Positions 16,709 to 25,849 of a stretch of DNA of 64,000 nucleotides are shown here, piece after piece. The notes beneath the pieces are model-generated. The model ran no database searches and was not told the origin of the DNA. It saw only the letters and a list, made by a program, of their open reading frames with translations. Where the stretch lies: NCBI RefSeq assembly GCF_003696265.1, contig NZ_RFFH01000001.1, positions 1,139,745 to 1,203,744 on the forward strand. The letters are read 5' to 3'. Made by a program: the position numbers and the translations under genes. The stretch's first letter is position 1. The number at the start of each line of letters is the position of its first letter. The DNA comes from Nocardia stercoris. Lineage in GTDB: Bacteria > Actinomycetota > Actinomycetes > Mycobacteriales > Mycobacteriaceae.

Positions 16709-19171
16709 GTGAACTCTCCAGTGAAATCGGCCATCGTCGTCGGCGCCGGCATCGGCGGTCTCACCGCCGCGGCCGCCCTCGGCCGGGCCGGCATCGATGT
16801 GGTGCTGTGCGAGCGCGGTCCGCGGTTGCGGGCCGCCGGCTTCGGCCTGTCGCTGCAGTCGAACGCCATGAACGCGCTGCGCACCCTCGGCCTCGGCATC
16901 GAGGACGAACTGCTGCGGGTGGGCGGCCGGGCGCTGTCGGCCACCTACCGCAGGCCGGACGGCACGGTCATGCGGCGGGTCGACGTAGCGCCCACCGAGG
17001 CCCTGCTCGGCGCCCCGGCAGTGGTATTGGCGCGGCCGGATCTGCACGAGGTCCTGTTGAACGCCTGCGGTGACGACCTGCGGGTCGAGTTGGGCGCCGA
17101 GGTCGTCGGCTTCACCGAAACCGCCGACGCGGTCACCGTGGAACTGGCCGACGGCCGCGCCCTGAGCGCCGACGTGCTGATCGGCGCGGACGGCATCAAC
17201 TCCGCGATCCGCAAGCAACTGCACGGCAGCGAACCGATCCGTTCCGGCGAGTTCGTGTGCTGGCTCGCGCTCGCACAGTTCGATCGCCGGTTCGTCGAGG
17301 AGGGCGAATCGGTCCAATACTGGGGCACCGGACAGCGATTCGGCATCAGCGACCTCGGTGCCGGCCGGATCTACTGGTGGGGCACCCAGACCACCACCGC
17401 GGAGCTGGCCGCGGACTGGCCGCACGGCAAGGACGACCTGCTGGCGCGCTTCGCCGGCTGGGCGCCGGGGATCGCCGAGATCATCTCGGGCACACCGGAA
17501 TCCGACATTCTGGCGCTGCCCGCACAGGACCGGCCGGCCGCCACGGAGTGGGGTCGCGGCCGGGTGACCCTGCTCGGTGACGCCGCCCACCCGATGCTGC
17601 CCAGCTTCGGGCAGGGCGCGAACGCCGCCATCGAGGACGCCGTCGTCCTGGCGCACGCGCTGGCCACCGAACCGGACGCCGAGACCGCGCTGCGCGGGTA
17701 CGAGCAGCGCCGGATTCCGCGGTCCGTCATGTTCGTCGAGGGATCGCGCCGGCTCGGCGAACTGGAGCAGACCACCGATCCGGAGCGTGTCGCGGCCCGC
17801 GACGCCTACATGTCCAGCGAAGCGGGCCACACCCGCAGTCTCGAGCCGATGACCTGGCCGGGTTTCGGCGACCCGGAGACGCCCGGCGCCCTGCCGCGGC
17901 CGCTGTCGCCGCTGGAGCGCTGGCACTGGACCGCGGATCAGGTTGCGCCGCTGCACATCCTGTCCCGGGTGCGGGTGACCGGCGACCTGACCGCCGACGC
18001 GGTGCGCACCGGTCTGGCCGGTCTGGTCCGTCGGCACCCGATGCTGCACGTGCTGGTGCGCAGCGACGACGGCCGGGACCCGCAGTTCGTCCCGGTCGCC
18101 GTGCAGCCGATTCCGTTGCGCGAGGTCACATCCGGTGCATGGACCGCCGAACTCGACACTGAACTGCGGGACCGCTTCGCGCCCGGCGCGCCGCTGTTGC
18201 GCGCCACCCTGGTCACGGCCGCGCCCGGCGTGCACGACCTGATCCTGACCTCGGTGTACACGATCGCCGACGCGGTGACGATACTGTCGTTCGCCCGGCA
18301 GGTGCTGGAGTTCGCCGCTGACGGCGCGGTCGGCTGGGTGCCCGAGGTGCCGGCCCTCCCGGGCCCGGAGGCGTTGCTGCCCACCGAGTTCCAGGATCCG
18401 GAGGGCAAGCGCGCCGCGCTCGCCGGGCTCATGGCCGCGGCCGAGGCCGACCAGGAGCTGGAGCCGGTCCGGCTGGCCGCCGACGCCGAGGTGGCGCCCG
18501 GCGACCGGTTGTCCCGGGCGACCCGGCGGGTGCTCGGCGGACCCGAGTACCAGGCGTTGCTGTCGGCTTGCCGCGAGCACGGGGTGCTGCCGCAGAGCGT
18601 CGTGGCCGCCGCCCTGGCGCAGGCCGCCGCCGCGGATACCGGTGTGCCGCAGGCGCATTACCCGGTCGGTGTCTCGGTGCTGTTCCGCGAGCACCTGGCC
18701 CGCCCGCTGGACGACCGGCACACCGGCGCCTACCAGGCGATGATCGCCGTGCCCACCCCGGCCGGCCCGCCGCTGTGGGAGGTCGCCGCGGGCTTCGAGG
18801 CCGAATACGGTGCGCGCGTGGCACAGCGCCGTCATCTGGCCGGCCTGCTCGGGATCGAGTATCTGCTGCCGGAGACGCCCGCGCAGGCGGACGCGGCGGT
18901 CGCTCAGCTGGACGCCCGCGGCCCCGGCAACCTGTGCATGACGGTGCTGGACACGCGAGACTTCCCGTCCCGCATCGGACAGTGGGATATCGAGGGTGCC
19001 GAGTTCGTCTCGGGTATGTCGATCAGCGGCCTGCTGATGCTGACCGTGGGTATCGGCGCCGACGAGTTATCGCTGAACCTCGGGTACGTCGCGGGCCTGC
19101 TGTCCGCCGAGCGGGCGGACGCGCTGGTCGGAGCCCTCGTGTCCGCGCTGCGGGTGGACGCGTCAGTGTAA
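16709..19171 (+). CDS. FAD-dependent monooxygenase fused to a degenerate condensation/PapA-like domain
   Basis: An 820-residue two-part protein. Residues 1 to about 390 are a group A flavin monooxygenase: Rossmann GAGIGG at 11-16, the second FAD motif around GDAAHPMLPSFGQGANAAIEDA (near 290) and an aromatic-hydroxylase-like middle. From about 400 (LERWHWTADQVAPLH) to the end it resembles the CoA-dependent acyltransferase superfamily (NRPS condensation, PapA). The HHxxxDG site aligns with VYTIADA (V516, Y517, D521), so both histidines are lost. It starts with GTG six bases after AAGGA, 35 bases after the NRPS, and is probably translated from the same transcript. The oxygenase probably hydroxylates the peptide or a carrier-bound residue, with the C-terminal part serving in docking (inference). 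Confidence 0.85.
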   Translation: MNSPVKSAIVVGAGIGGLTAAAALGRAGIDVVLCERGPRLRAAGFGLSLQSNAMNALRTLGLGIEDELLRVGGRALSATYRRPDGTVMRRVDVAPTEALLGAPAVVLARPDLHEVLLNACGDDLRVELGAEVVGFTETADAVTVELADGRALSADVLIGADGINSAIRKQLHGSEPIRSGEFVCWLALAQFDRRFVEEGESVQYWGTGQRFGISDLGAGRIYWWGTQTTTAELAADWPHGKDDLLARFAGWAPGIAEIISGTPESDILALPAQDRPAATEWGRGRVTLLGDAAHPMLPSFGQGANAAIEDAVVLAHALATEPDAETALRGYEQRRIPRSVMFVEGSRRLGELEQTTDPERVAARDAYMSSEAGHTRSLEPMTWPGFGDPETPGALPRPLSPLERWHWTADQVAPLHILSRVRVTGDLTADAVRTGLAGLVRRHPMLHVLVRSDDGRDPQFVPVAVQPIPLREVTSGAWTAELDTELRDRFAPGAPLLRATLVTAAPGVHDLILTSVYTIADAVTILSFARQVLEFAADGAVGWVPEVPALPGPEALLPTEFQDPEGKRAALAGLMAAAEADQELEPVRLAADAEVAPGDRLSRATRRVLGGPEYQALLSACREHGVLPQSVVAAALAQAAAADTGVPQAHYPVGVSVLFREHLARPLDDRHTGAYQAMIAVPTPAGPPLWEVAAGFEAEYGARVAQRRHLAGLLGIEYLLPETPAQADAAVAQLDARGPGNLCMTVLDTRDFPSRIGQWDIEGAEFVSGMSISGLLMLTVGIGADELSLNLGYVAGLLSAERADALVGALVSALRVDASV

Positions 19172-19765
19172 GCCCGCCAACGGTTCCCACGCGGACATGG
19201 CGGCGGTGACCACCGCCTCCAGGTCCGCGCGGGTGGCGCCGTCGCGGGCCTGGATCGACATGCCCTGCTGGACCGTGGTGTAGAAGGCGGCCATCGCGTC
19301 GACGGTGGCCGTCTCGGGGAGATCGCCCTCGATGATCGCGCGGCGCAGCCGGTCCGCGATCGCGGTCTGCATGCCGCGGCGGATGCCTGCCAGGTACTGC
19401 TGGACGTCGGCGCCCACGCCGGTCCGCGCGGCCATGACGACCATGCACCCGGGGGGAGTGGCCGGGTCGGCGTAGAAGTCGGCGCTGGTGGCGAGCATTC
19501 CGTACACCGCGTCGCGGGCGGCGGGCGCGTCGGCGAGCGCGAGGCGGGCCGGGTTGCCCGCGATCGAGTCGTACAGCTCGATCGCCTCGCGGAACAGCTG
19601 TTCCTTGGAGCCGAAGCAGGCGTAGATGCTGGGGGAGGCGATGCCCATCGCGGCTGTCAGGTCGGTCATCGACGTGCCCTCGTAGCCCTTGCTCCAGAAC
19701 GCGACCATCGCCTGCCGCAGCACCGTGTCCCGGTCGAAGCCGCGGGGGCGACCTCGTTCCCTCAT
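19163..19765 (-). CDS. TetR-family transcriptional regulator of the NRPS cluster exporter
   Basis: A 200-residue repressor. The N-terminal helix-turn-helix (RDTVLRQAMVAFWSKGYEGT ... IASPSIYACFGSKEQLF) is followed by an all-helical ligand-binding domain with ATPPGCMVV, a TetR_C type seen in the NemR/AcrR-like group. The ATG at 19765 with upstream GGCAGG was chosen over a GTG six codons earlier. Its 3' end overlaps the end of the fusion monooxygenase by 9 bases in convergent orientation. It is divergent from the exporter gene, so it very likely represses that gene and itself through the dyad in the shared 127-bp promoter. Confidence 0.88.
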   Translation of the reverse strand: MRERGRPRGFDRDTVLRQAMVAFWSKGYEGTSMTDLTAAMGIASPSIYACFGSKEQLFREAIELYDSIAGNPARLALADAPAARDAVYGMLATSADFYADPATPPGCMVVMAARTGVGADVQQYLAGIRRGMQTAIADRLRRAIIEGDLPETATVDAMAAFYTTVQQGMSIQARDGATRADLEAVVTAAMSAWEPLAGLH

Positions 19766-19800
19766 CGTGCACCTGCCTTCCACCGGCCCGAGATGAATTC

Positions 19801-19878
19801 TGTGTCGATCATCAAAGATATCCTTGACGCGGGTTCCGCGCCGGTGCTACCTATTTTTGTGTCGATCAACATAAAAAT
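19801..19878. promoter_or_regulatory. Operator region between tetR and the exporter
   Basis: The 11-mer TGTGTCGATCA occurs twice in direct orientation, at 19801-19811 and 19858-19868. The second copy lies at the centre of a near-perfect dyad, ATTTTTGTGT-N6-ACATAAAAAT (19853-19878, 9 of 10 positions paired). This sits at or just after the predicted exporter promoter, the place where a TetR repressor would block it. Confidence 0.65.
19824..19853 (+). promoter_or_regulatory. Predicted sigma-A-type promoter of the exporter
   Basis: TTGACG at 19824-19829 and TACCTA at 19848-19853 are separated by 18 bases, 40 bases upstream of the exporter ATG. The -35 box is nearly canonical; the -10 box is weaker. 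Confidence 0.5.
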
Positions 19879-19892
19879 CAAGGGACGGGGAC

Positions 19893-21377
19893 ATGACAAC
19901 CGAACGCAACCCCTGGTGGGCGCTGGGTGCACTCTGTGTGGGCTACTTCATGATCCTGCTGGACATGACCATCGTCGCCGTGGCCAACCCGGCCATCATG
20001 ACCGGCCTGCACACCGACATGTCCAAGGTCATCTGGGTGACCAGCGCCTACCTGCTCACCTTCGCGGTACCGCTGCTCATCACCGGCCGCCTCGGTGACC
20101 GCTTCGGCCAGAAGTACCTGTACCTGGGTGGACTCGCGGTCTTCACGCTGGCCTCGCTGTGGTGCGGCCTCGCCGGTGACATCGGTACGCTGATCGCCGC
20201 CCGCGCGGTCCAGGGCCTCGGCGCGGCGCTGATGGCACCGCAGACCATGGCCGTGATCGGCCGGATCTTCCCGTGGGACAAGCGTGGTGCGGCCATGGGC
20301 GTGTGGGGTGGCATCGCCGGGATCGCGACCCTGATCGGCCCGATCTTCGGTGGTGCGCTCATCGACAACGGCGGCTGGCAGTGGATCTTCTACGTCAACG
20401 TGCCGATCGGGTTGATCGCGCTGGCGCTCGGCGCGTGGCTGGTTCCGCTGCTGCCCACCAATGAGCACCGGTTCGACGTCCCCGGCGTGATCGTGGTCGC
20501 GATCGGTATGTCCGCCTTGGTATTCGGTATCCAGGAGGGCAACGTCTATCACTGGGCGGCCTGGGTGTGGGCGCTCATCATCGGCGGTCTGGTCGTACTC
20601 GGGCTGTACCTGGCCTACCAGCGCAACCACGCCGAGCCGCTGGTGCCGCTGGGCCTGTTCCGCAACCGCAACTTCTCGCTCGGCAATGTGGCCACCGGTG
20701 CGCTGGGTGCGGCCATGACCGCGCAGATGGTGCCGTCGTACTTCTATCTGCAGGCGGTGCGCGACCTGTCCCCGACGCGCGCGGCGCTGGTGTTCGCGCC
20801 CATGGCGGTCGTCTCCGCGATCCTCTCGCCGGTCGTCGGCAAACTTTCGGACAAGGTGGCGCCGCGGTATCTGCTCACCTTCGGCTTCGGCGTGTTCACC
20901 CTGGCCGTGCTGTGGTTCGTATTCCTGGCCACCCCGGACGGTTCGATCCCGCTCATGCTCGTCATGTCGGTGGTCTGCGGCATCGGCAGCTCGTGCATCT
21001 GGGCGCCGTTGCCCGCCACCGCGTTGCGCAGTCTGCCGCTGGCGCAGATGGGCGCGGCCTCGGGTATCTACAACACCACCCGTCAGGTCGGATCGGTGCT
21101 GGGTAGCGCCGGTATCGGTGCGCTGCTCACCGCCCGGATCTCGGCGCACGGCCTGCCCGCCTCCGTCGGTGAGACGGGTCGCCTCGCCGACGCCGTGAAG
21201 GCGCCCTACGCGTCGGCACTCACCGACTCGCTCTACCTGACCGTGATCCTGCTGGTGGTCTGTGTGGTCACCGCGATCTTCTTCACCTTGCCCGCGCCGG
21301 CCGCCGCCGCGCCGGCACCGGCACCGGCACCGGTGGTGGACGAGCAGCCTCGGGCCGATCTGGCGGACCAACACTGA
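19893..21377 (+). CDS. DHA2-family MFS drug/metabolite exporter, 14 TM
   Basis: A 494-residue proton-driven exporter of the inner membrane. Motif A is GRLGDRFGQKYLYLGG, the TM1 motif is LLDMTIVAVANPAI, and antiporter motif C is seen as GIAGIATLIGPIFGG in TM5. The hydrophobic pattern fits 14 helices, and the tail is Ala/Pro-rich (APAPAPAP). It is divergent from a TetR gene and ends in a strong hairpin. Its place beside the NRPS suggests export of, and self-protection against, the peptide product (inference). Confidence 0.92.
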   Translation: MTTERNPWWALGALCVGYFMILLDMTIVAVANPAIMTGLHTDMSKVIWVTSAYLLTFAVPLLITGRLGDRFGQKYLYLGGLAVFTLASLWCGLAGDIGTLIAARAVQGLGAALMAPQTMAVIGRIFPWDKRGAAMGVWGGIAGIATLIGPIFGGALIDNGGWQWIFYVNVPIGLIALALGAWLVPLLPTNEHRFDVPGVIVVAIGMSALVFGIQEGNVYHWAAWVWALIIGGLVVLGLYLAYQRNHAEPLVPLGLFRNRNFSLGNVATGALGAAMTAQMVPSYFYLQAVRDLSPTRAALVFAPMAVVSAILSPVVGKLSDKVAPRYLLTFGFGVFTLAVLWFVFLATPDGSIPLMLVMSVVCGIGSSCIWAPLPATALRSLPLAQMGAASGIYNTTRQVGSVLGSAGIGALLTARISAHGLPASVGETGRLADAVKAPYASALTDSLYLTVILLVVCVVTAIFFTLPAPAAAAPAPAPAPVVDEQPRADLADQH

Positions 21378-21386
21378 TCTCGGTGC

Positions 21387-21415
21387 GGGACCGCGGGTTT
21401 CGCGCCCGCGGTCCC
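21387..21415 (+). terminator. Hairpin terminator after the exporter
   Basis: Perfect 11-bp arms (21387-21397 and 21405-21415) with a 7-base loop, starting 10 bases after the exporter stop. There is no long T-tract. Confidence 0.7.
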
Positions 21416-21631
21416 AATTCCGTCCCGCGCGACGATGTCAGGAGATGAATCCGGCGGATCGGCGCCACTAATACCACAAATCGATCGTCGACAACTCGCC
21501 ATCCTCGGGAAGACGGTACGGCCGATTATCCTGGGGCGTGGTAGTTTTGGATTGTCGACATGAGGTGCCCGCGACCGGCGCGCTTTGTCGAATGGCATCC
21601 GCGAAGCGTTCGAGCGTGGGGGATATCGATA

Positions 21632-22006
21632 ATGAGTGACGTTTCATCGAGTCCGGCCGCTGTGGTACGCGGCGCCGGGCGGCGGTCTGCGGCGCGCGCG
21701 GTCGAGCATCGGGCCCCGGGGGTGTCCGAGTACTGGAAAGACCAGATCAACCGGGTCAAAGACCTGTCGGAGCGGGAGCTCGACGTCTTCATCATGCTGG
21801 GTGCGGGAAAGTCCAACCGCGCCATGGCGAAACAGCTCGACATTGCCGAGCGGACCGTCAAGGCGCATGTCACTCAGATTCTGTCGAAACTCGATGTGGA
21901 ATCGCGACTTCAAGCCGGACTGGTCTCGTATGCATTTCAGCTGACACCCGACGCGACAGTCCGCCGAAGTGACCCGGGCCCACTGATTCATCCGAAATCC
22001 GCGTGA
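21632..22006 (+). CDS. Small LuxR-type helix-turn-helix regulator
   Basis: A 124-residue protein with a C-terminal LuxR/GerE DNA-binding domain: LSERELDVFIMLGAGKSNRA followed by IAERTVKAHVTQILSKLDVE (about residues 50-105). The first 45 residues are basic and low in complexity, and there is no receiver, PAS or autoinducer-binding domain, so it is a solo effector domain. The ATG at 21632 follows GGGGGA. It lies next to the NRPS cluster and may be its activator (inference). It could instead be a general regulator left at the boundary. Confidence 0.8.
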   Translation: MSDVSSSPAAVVRGAGRRSAARAVEHRAPGVSEYWKDQINRVKDLSERELDVFIMLGAGKSNRAMAKQLDIAERTVKAHVTQILSKLDVESRLQAGLVSYAFQLTPDATVRRSDPGPLIHPKSA

Positions 22007-22176
22007 GATCCGCCACGTAACCCGGCTGGACATCGGAAACCGAAATGTCGCTCGGGTAGCGGAATCTACGCGTTTCCGGTGCGGTCGATCCGACACCGGG
22101 AACCGGCCGGCGCGGGTTTCGTCGCGACCCGAGTGTCGGACGGGTCGCCGGTGAACTGCTGGCTACCATTGCGGCG

Positions 22177-23982
22177 ATGTCGACACCGCCGAGAACGTCC
22201 GTCCGGCGTGGCGCGGCCGCCGTGTTCTCCGTCGCCGCCGTCCTCGCCGCCGCCGGTTGCGCCCGGGGCCCACAGAGTCCCGCCGCAGTGGCTGCCGCCT
22301 TCGCCGGCGCCTTCGCCCGCCACGACGTGCGCGCGGCCGCCGACTTCACCTCCTATCCCGAGCGGGCGGCGACCGGCCTGGGCGCCGCCTGGGACAACCT
22401 GCACGCCACCGGGCTGACCGCGCGGATCGGCGATGCCCGGGTCTCGGGTGACACTGCGACCGTCGACTATTCGTACGAATGGCGGCTGCCGAAGGATCGG
22501 GTGTGGTCCTATTCGGGACAGCTGCCGCTGATGCGGACCGGTGGCCGCTGGCAGGTTCGCTGGAGCAATGTCGACATCCACCCCAAACTCGGTGACACCC
22601 AGACCATGGAACTGCGCACCGAGCCCGCCCCGCGCGCCCGGGTGCACGAGCACGAGGGCACCGATGTACTGGTTCCCGGTGTGGTGCACCATATTTCGTT
22701 CGACCCGGCCACCGTGCCCGATCCCGGCTACGTGTCCCGGGCGCTCGCCGGCGCGCTGAACCGGTACGACGACACCATCACTGCCGACAGCGTGCTCACC
22801 GCCGCGCGCAGCGGCCGGTTCGACGTCGCCGGGCTCTCGGACAGCGAATTCGACGACAGCGGTGGGGCTTTGGTGGGATTGCCGGGAGTCACCGTCACCT
22901 CCGACTGGGACCTGGTGCCGACCGTGCGCGGCTTCGCGACCGACCTGCTGAACCAGGTGCGCAAGACCGTGATCGACGACGTCGACGGGAAGGCCGGCTG
23001 GAACGTGGTCACCGTCAATGCCGACGGCGTGGATACCGATATCCTGCAGGAGGTTCCGCCGCAGCCGGCCCCGTCGTTCGGGCTCAGTATCGACCGCACC
23101 GTGCAGGACGCGGCGCAGAAGGCGGTCGACGGCCGCACCGAACAGGCCATGATGGTGGTCATCCAGCCCTCGACCGGCGCGCTGCTCGCGGTCGCGCAGA
23201 ACAAGGCCGCCGACGCCGACGGCCCGGTCGCCACCACTGGGCTCTACCCACCCGGTTCCACGTTCAAGACGGTCACCGCGGCCGCCGCCATGGAGGCGGG
23301 CCTCGACACCCCCGACACCGTGCTGCCGTGCCCGGGCTCGATCGTGGTGGGGGAGCGCACGATTCCCAACTACGACAACTTCGCGCTCGGCGACGTGCCG
23401 ATGGCCACGGCCTACGCGCGGTCCTGCAACACCTCGTTCGCGCAGGTGGCCGGCGGGCTGAAGAGCGACGCCCTCACCCGCGCGGCCGCGCAGTTCGGGG
23501 TCGGACCCGACTACACGCTGGCGGGCATGCAGACGGTGTCCGGCTCGGTACCGCCGGCGGGCGACCTGACGCTGCGCACCGAGGACGGCATCGGCCAGGG
23601 CAAAGTGGTGGTCAGCCCGTTCGGCATGGCGCTGGTGGCGGCCACGGTCGCGCGGGGATCGGTGCCGCTGCCGTACCTGGTGACCGGGCGCGACACCGCC
23701 GTCACCGGCAAGGCGCCGAACGGGCCCGACGCGGCGACCGTGGACGGTCTGCGGTCGATGATGCGGCAGGTGGTGACCAGCGGTACCGCGGAACGGATCG
23801 CCGACCAGGGCGATGTGCACGGCAAGACCGGAGAGGCCGAGGTCGACGGCGGCTCGCACGCCTGGTTCATCGGCTACCGCGGCGACCTGGCCTGGGCGAC
23901 CCTGGTGGTGCGCGGTGGCAGTTCCGACAATGCCGTCGCCGTCACCCGGGACATGCTGGCGGCGCTGCCGCCCGCGCCCTGA
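22177..23982 (+). CDS. Penicillin-binding lipoprotein (class B transpeptidase, MecA-like N-terminus)
   Basis: Cell-wall D,D-transpeptidase anchored to the outer face of the membrane. A lipobox, LAAAGC (C28), ends the signal sequence. An NTF2-like MecA N-terminal domain follows (about 35-145), then a dimerisation segment and the transpeptidase domain with STFK (S361, K364), SCN (S416) and KTG (K550). The 601-residue length and position match the mycobacterial penicillin-binding lipoprotein of the same block (from memory, Rv2864c). It is convergent with the nitrobindin gene, with one base between their stops. Confidence 0.93.
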   Translation: MSTPPRTSVRRGAAAVFSVAAVLAAAGCARGPQSPAAVAAAFAGAFARHDVRAAADFTSYPERAATGLGAAWDNLHATGLTARIGDARVSGDTATVDYSYEWRLPKDRVWSYSGQLPLMRTGGRWQVRWSNVDIHPKLGDTQTMELRTEPAPRARVHEHEGTDVLVPGVVHHISFDPATVPDPGYVSRALAGALNRYDDTITADSVLTAARSGRFDVAGLSDSEFDDSGGALVGLPGVTVTSDWDLVPTVRGFATDLLNQVRKTVIDDVDGKAGWNVVTVNADGVDTDILQEVPPQPAPSFGLSIDRTVQDAAQKAVDGRTEQAMMVVIQPSTGALLAVAQNKAADADGPVATTGLYPPGSTFKTVTAAAAMEAGLDTPDTVLPCPGSIVVGERTIPNYDNFALGDVPMATAYARSCNTSFAQVAGGLKSDALTRAAAQFGVGPDYTLAGMQTVSGSVPPAGDLTLRTEDGIGQGKVVVSPFGMALVAATVARGSVPLPYLVTGRDTAVTGKAPNGPDAATVDGLRSMMRQVVTSGTAERIADQGDVHGKTGEAEVDGGSHAWFIGYRGDLAWATLVVRGGSSDNAVAVTRDMLAALPPAP

Positions 23983-23983
23983 G

Positions 23984-24481
23984 TCATGCGCGCTTCAGCA
24001 CCGCCGACAGATGATGGGTGAGCGGCTCGCCGACCGCGGCCATGCGCACGCCGTACTCCAGGGTGTCGCCGACGATCGTCAGCGAACGTCCCACGGCGGT
24101 CACCGGTTTCGCGGTGCCGCTGCAGCCGATGTGGGTCGAGTCGAAGTTCAGGGTCAGTACCCCGTCCTCGATCGTCGCGGTGCCCTCACCGATCTCGGTG
24201 ATCCCGGTGGGATGCGCCAGGATCCACTCCACTCGGCCCGGGGCCGGGCAGCGCAGATAGCCCGTCTCGGCGTGCAGGCCGCGACCGTCCTCGGCGTGCC
24301 GGGTGCGCTGCCGATAGGTGAGGAAGGGCCGTCCGACGTGCCCGAACTCGACCTCCTCGGAGTAGTCGAACGGGGAGATCGTCGGGTACTCACCGTGACC
24401 GTGGCCGCGCCACACCCCGAGCAGCGGGGCCAGCAGGGCGATGTCCGGGTGCGGGGCGACGGGAGGCTGGGGTTCGACCAC
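23984..24481 (-). CDS. Nitrobindin, heme-binding FABP-like protein
   Basis: A 165-residue ten-stranded beta-barrel that binds ferric heme and isomerises peroxynitrite to nitrate in characterised relatives. The family signature GxWxGxG is at 22-28 (GVWRGHG), and the heme-ligand His is in LTHHL (H156 or H157). FDYSEEVEFGHVGRPFLTYRQ is also typical. It starts with GTG five bases after the stop of the DUF5753 regulator, so the two are likely co-transcribed. Confidence 0.9.
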   Translation of the reverse strand: MVEPQPPVAPHPDIALLAPLLGVWRGHGHGEYPTISPFDYSEEVEFGHVGRPFLTYRQRTRHAEDGRGLHAETGYLRCPAPGRVEWILAHPTGITEIGEGTATIEDGVLTLNFDSTHIGCSGTAKPVTAVGRSLTIVGDTLEYGVRMAAVGEPLTHHLSAVLKRA

Positions 24482-24486
24482 GGCGG

Positions 24487-25368
24487 TCAGCTTAGCCCGC
24501 TGTCCGCCAGGGAGTCGGCCACCTCGTGGATCAGGGCTATCGAGTCACGCGGACTCAAGGCCATGGCGCGCAGCTGGTCGAACATGACCCCGAAGCGGCG
24601 GATCTCGGTCTCGCCCTCGACGATGTTGTCGCCCGCGATGCCCTCGACGTACACCAGTTCGGGGTCGCCGTGTTCGGGAAAGAAGTCGAGCAGCACGAAC
24701 GAGCCCACCATGGCGGGGTGCGCGCCGGCGTCGAAGGGCAGCACCTGCAGGATCACGTTGCGTTTCTCCGACTCCTCGGCCAGGCGCAGGAGCTGTTCCC
24801 GCATGACCTCGGCGCCGCCGACAACACGGCGGATCGCGGCCTCGTCCAGGACGACCCACAGTTCGAGCGGATTGCCTTCTCGGTTCAGCACTTTCGCCCG
24901 TTCCACCCGGGCGCGCAGGCGCTGCTCGACGACGCCGGCGTCGACCTTCGGCATGGTCGTGTCGAGGACCGCCCACGCGTAGCGCTCGGTCTGCAGCAGG
25001 CCCGGGATGCAGGACAGTTCGTACATCCGCTCGGAGCGGGCGTCGCTCTCGAAGTTGATGTAGGCGGCGTACACGTCCGAGACGGCCGCCTCGAACGGCC
25101 GGGACATGCCGGGTTTCTGCGCTTCCTGCAGCAGTTGGATCACGTCGGACCGGCCGGCGTCGTCGACGCCGTACAGGTCGAGCATCGCCATCAGGGTGCG
25201 GCGCTGGGGCCGGGCCTGGGCGGATTCGATGCGGTACAGGGTCGTCACGTTGATCCCGGTCCGCTCGCTGACCACCTCTTTGCTGATGCCGGCGCGTTCC
25301 CGCATCTCGCTGAGCAGTGCGGCGAGCCGCCGCAGCTGGACCGTCAAGACTGTGCGTTTGCCTGCCAT
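24487..25368 (-). CDS. XRE-family helix-turn-helix regulator with DUF5753 domain
   Basis: A 293-residue DNA-binding protein. The N-terminal XRE helix-turn-helix (LRRLAALLSEMRERAGISKE ... VTTLYRIESAQARPQRRTL) is followed by a DUF5753 domain with the typical SCIPGLLQTERYA and RVERAKVLNREGNPLELWVVLDEAA. In actinobacteria such genes usually precede a small DUF397 gene; here nitrobindin follows instead. The ATG at 25368 has GGGAGG 12 bases upstream, and an ATG at 25407 is possible. The signal it senses is unknown. Confidence 0.88.
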   Translation of the reverse strand: MAGKRTVLTVQLRRLAALLSEMRERAGISKEVVSERTGINVTTLYRIESAQARPQRRTLMAMLDLYGVDDAGRSDVIQLLQEAQKPGMSRPFEAAVSDVYAAYINFESDARSERMYELSCIPGLLQTERYAWAVLDTTMPKVDAGVVEQRLRARVERAKVLNREGNPLELWVVLDEAAIRRVVGGAEVMREQLLRLAEESEKRNVILQVLPFDAGAHPAMVGSFVLLDFFPEHGDPELVYVEGIAGDNIVEGETEIRRFGVMFDQLRAMALSPRDSIALIHEVADSLADSGLS

Positions 25369-25849
25369 CGCGGCTCGTCGCCTCCCGTCACGAGGTGGGG
25401 AACCCATGATCGGGTTCGTCCGACCGAGCGTACCGGCGGCGCCGATCCGGCCGGGCCGAACGAGTGGAATACCTGTGACCGCGAAACCCGTTCTGCCGAT
25501 TCATTTTGCGCGCGGGACGGCCAGGGGTTGCCGGGAAGTCCGATTCCGTTGTGCCGCAGCGTTGCTCGGTGCTCGATCAGTGGGCTCCGCGGTCGCGGTC
25601 GGGACTGCGGACCAGCGGTTTCGGTGCGGTTCGTCCGGTTGGCCGGCGGGCGGCCGTAAAGGTAGCTGAACGTCTGACCACGGCCGATGCAGCACTGGGA
25701 ATGCAGTATTGCGTTCTCGCCCTTACGGTCGCGGTTCGGGAGTTAGCCTTGTTGGCGAGCACCGATCCCCAACCGGTCCTGCTGAATCCGGAGAACAAAA
25801 TGATGCCGCAGTGTGTCGTCGCCTGTTCGCGATTGCCCGAGGCTCGATC
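25369..25849. other. Divergent intergenic region without a recognised gene
   Basis: The 481 bp between the DUF5753 regulator and the DUF4254 gene should hold two divergent promoters. Reading frames cross it on both strands, but none shows a recognisable domain. Base composition is lower in GC near 25780-25860. Confidence 0.4.
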
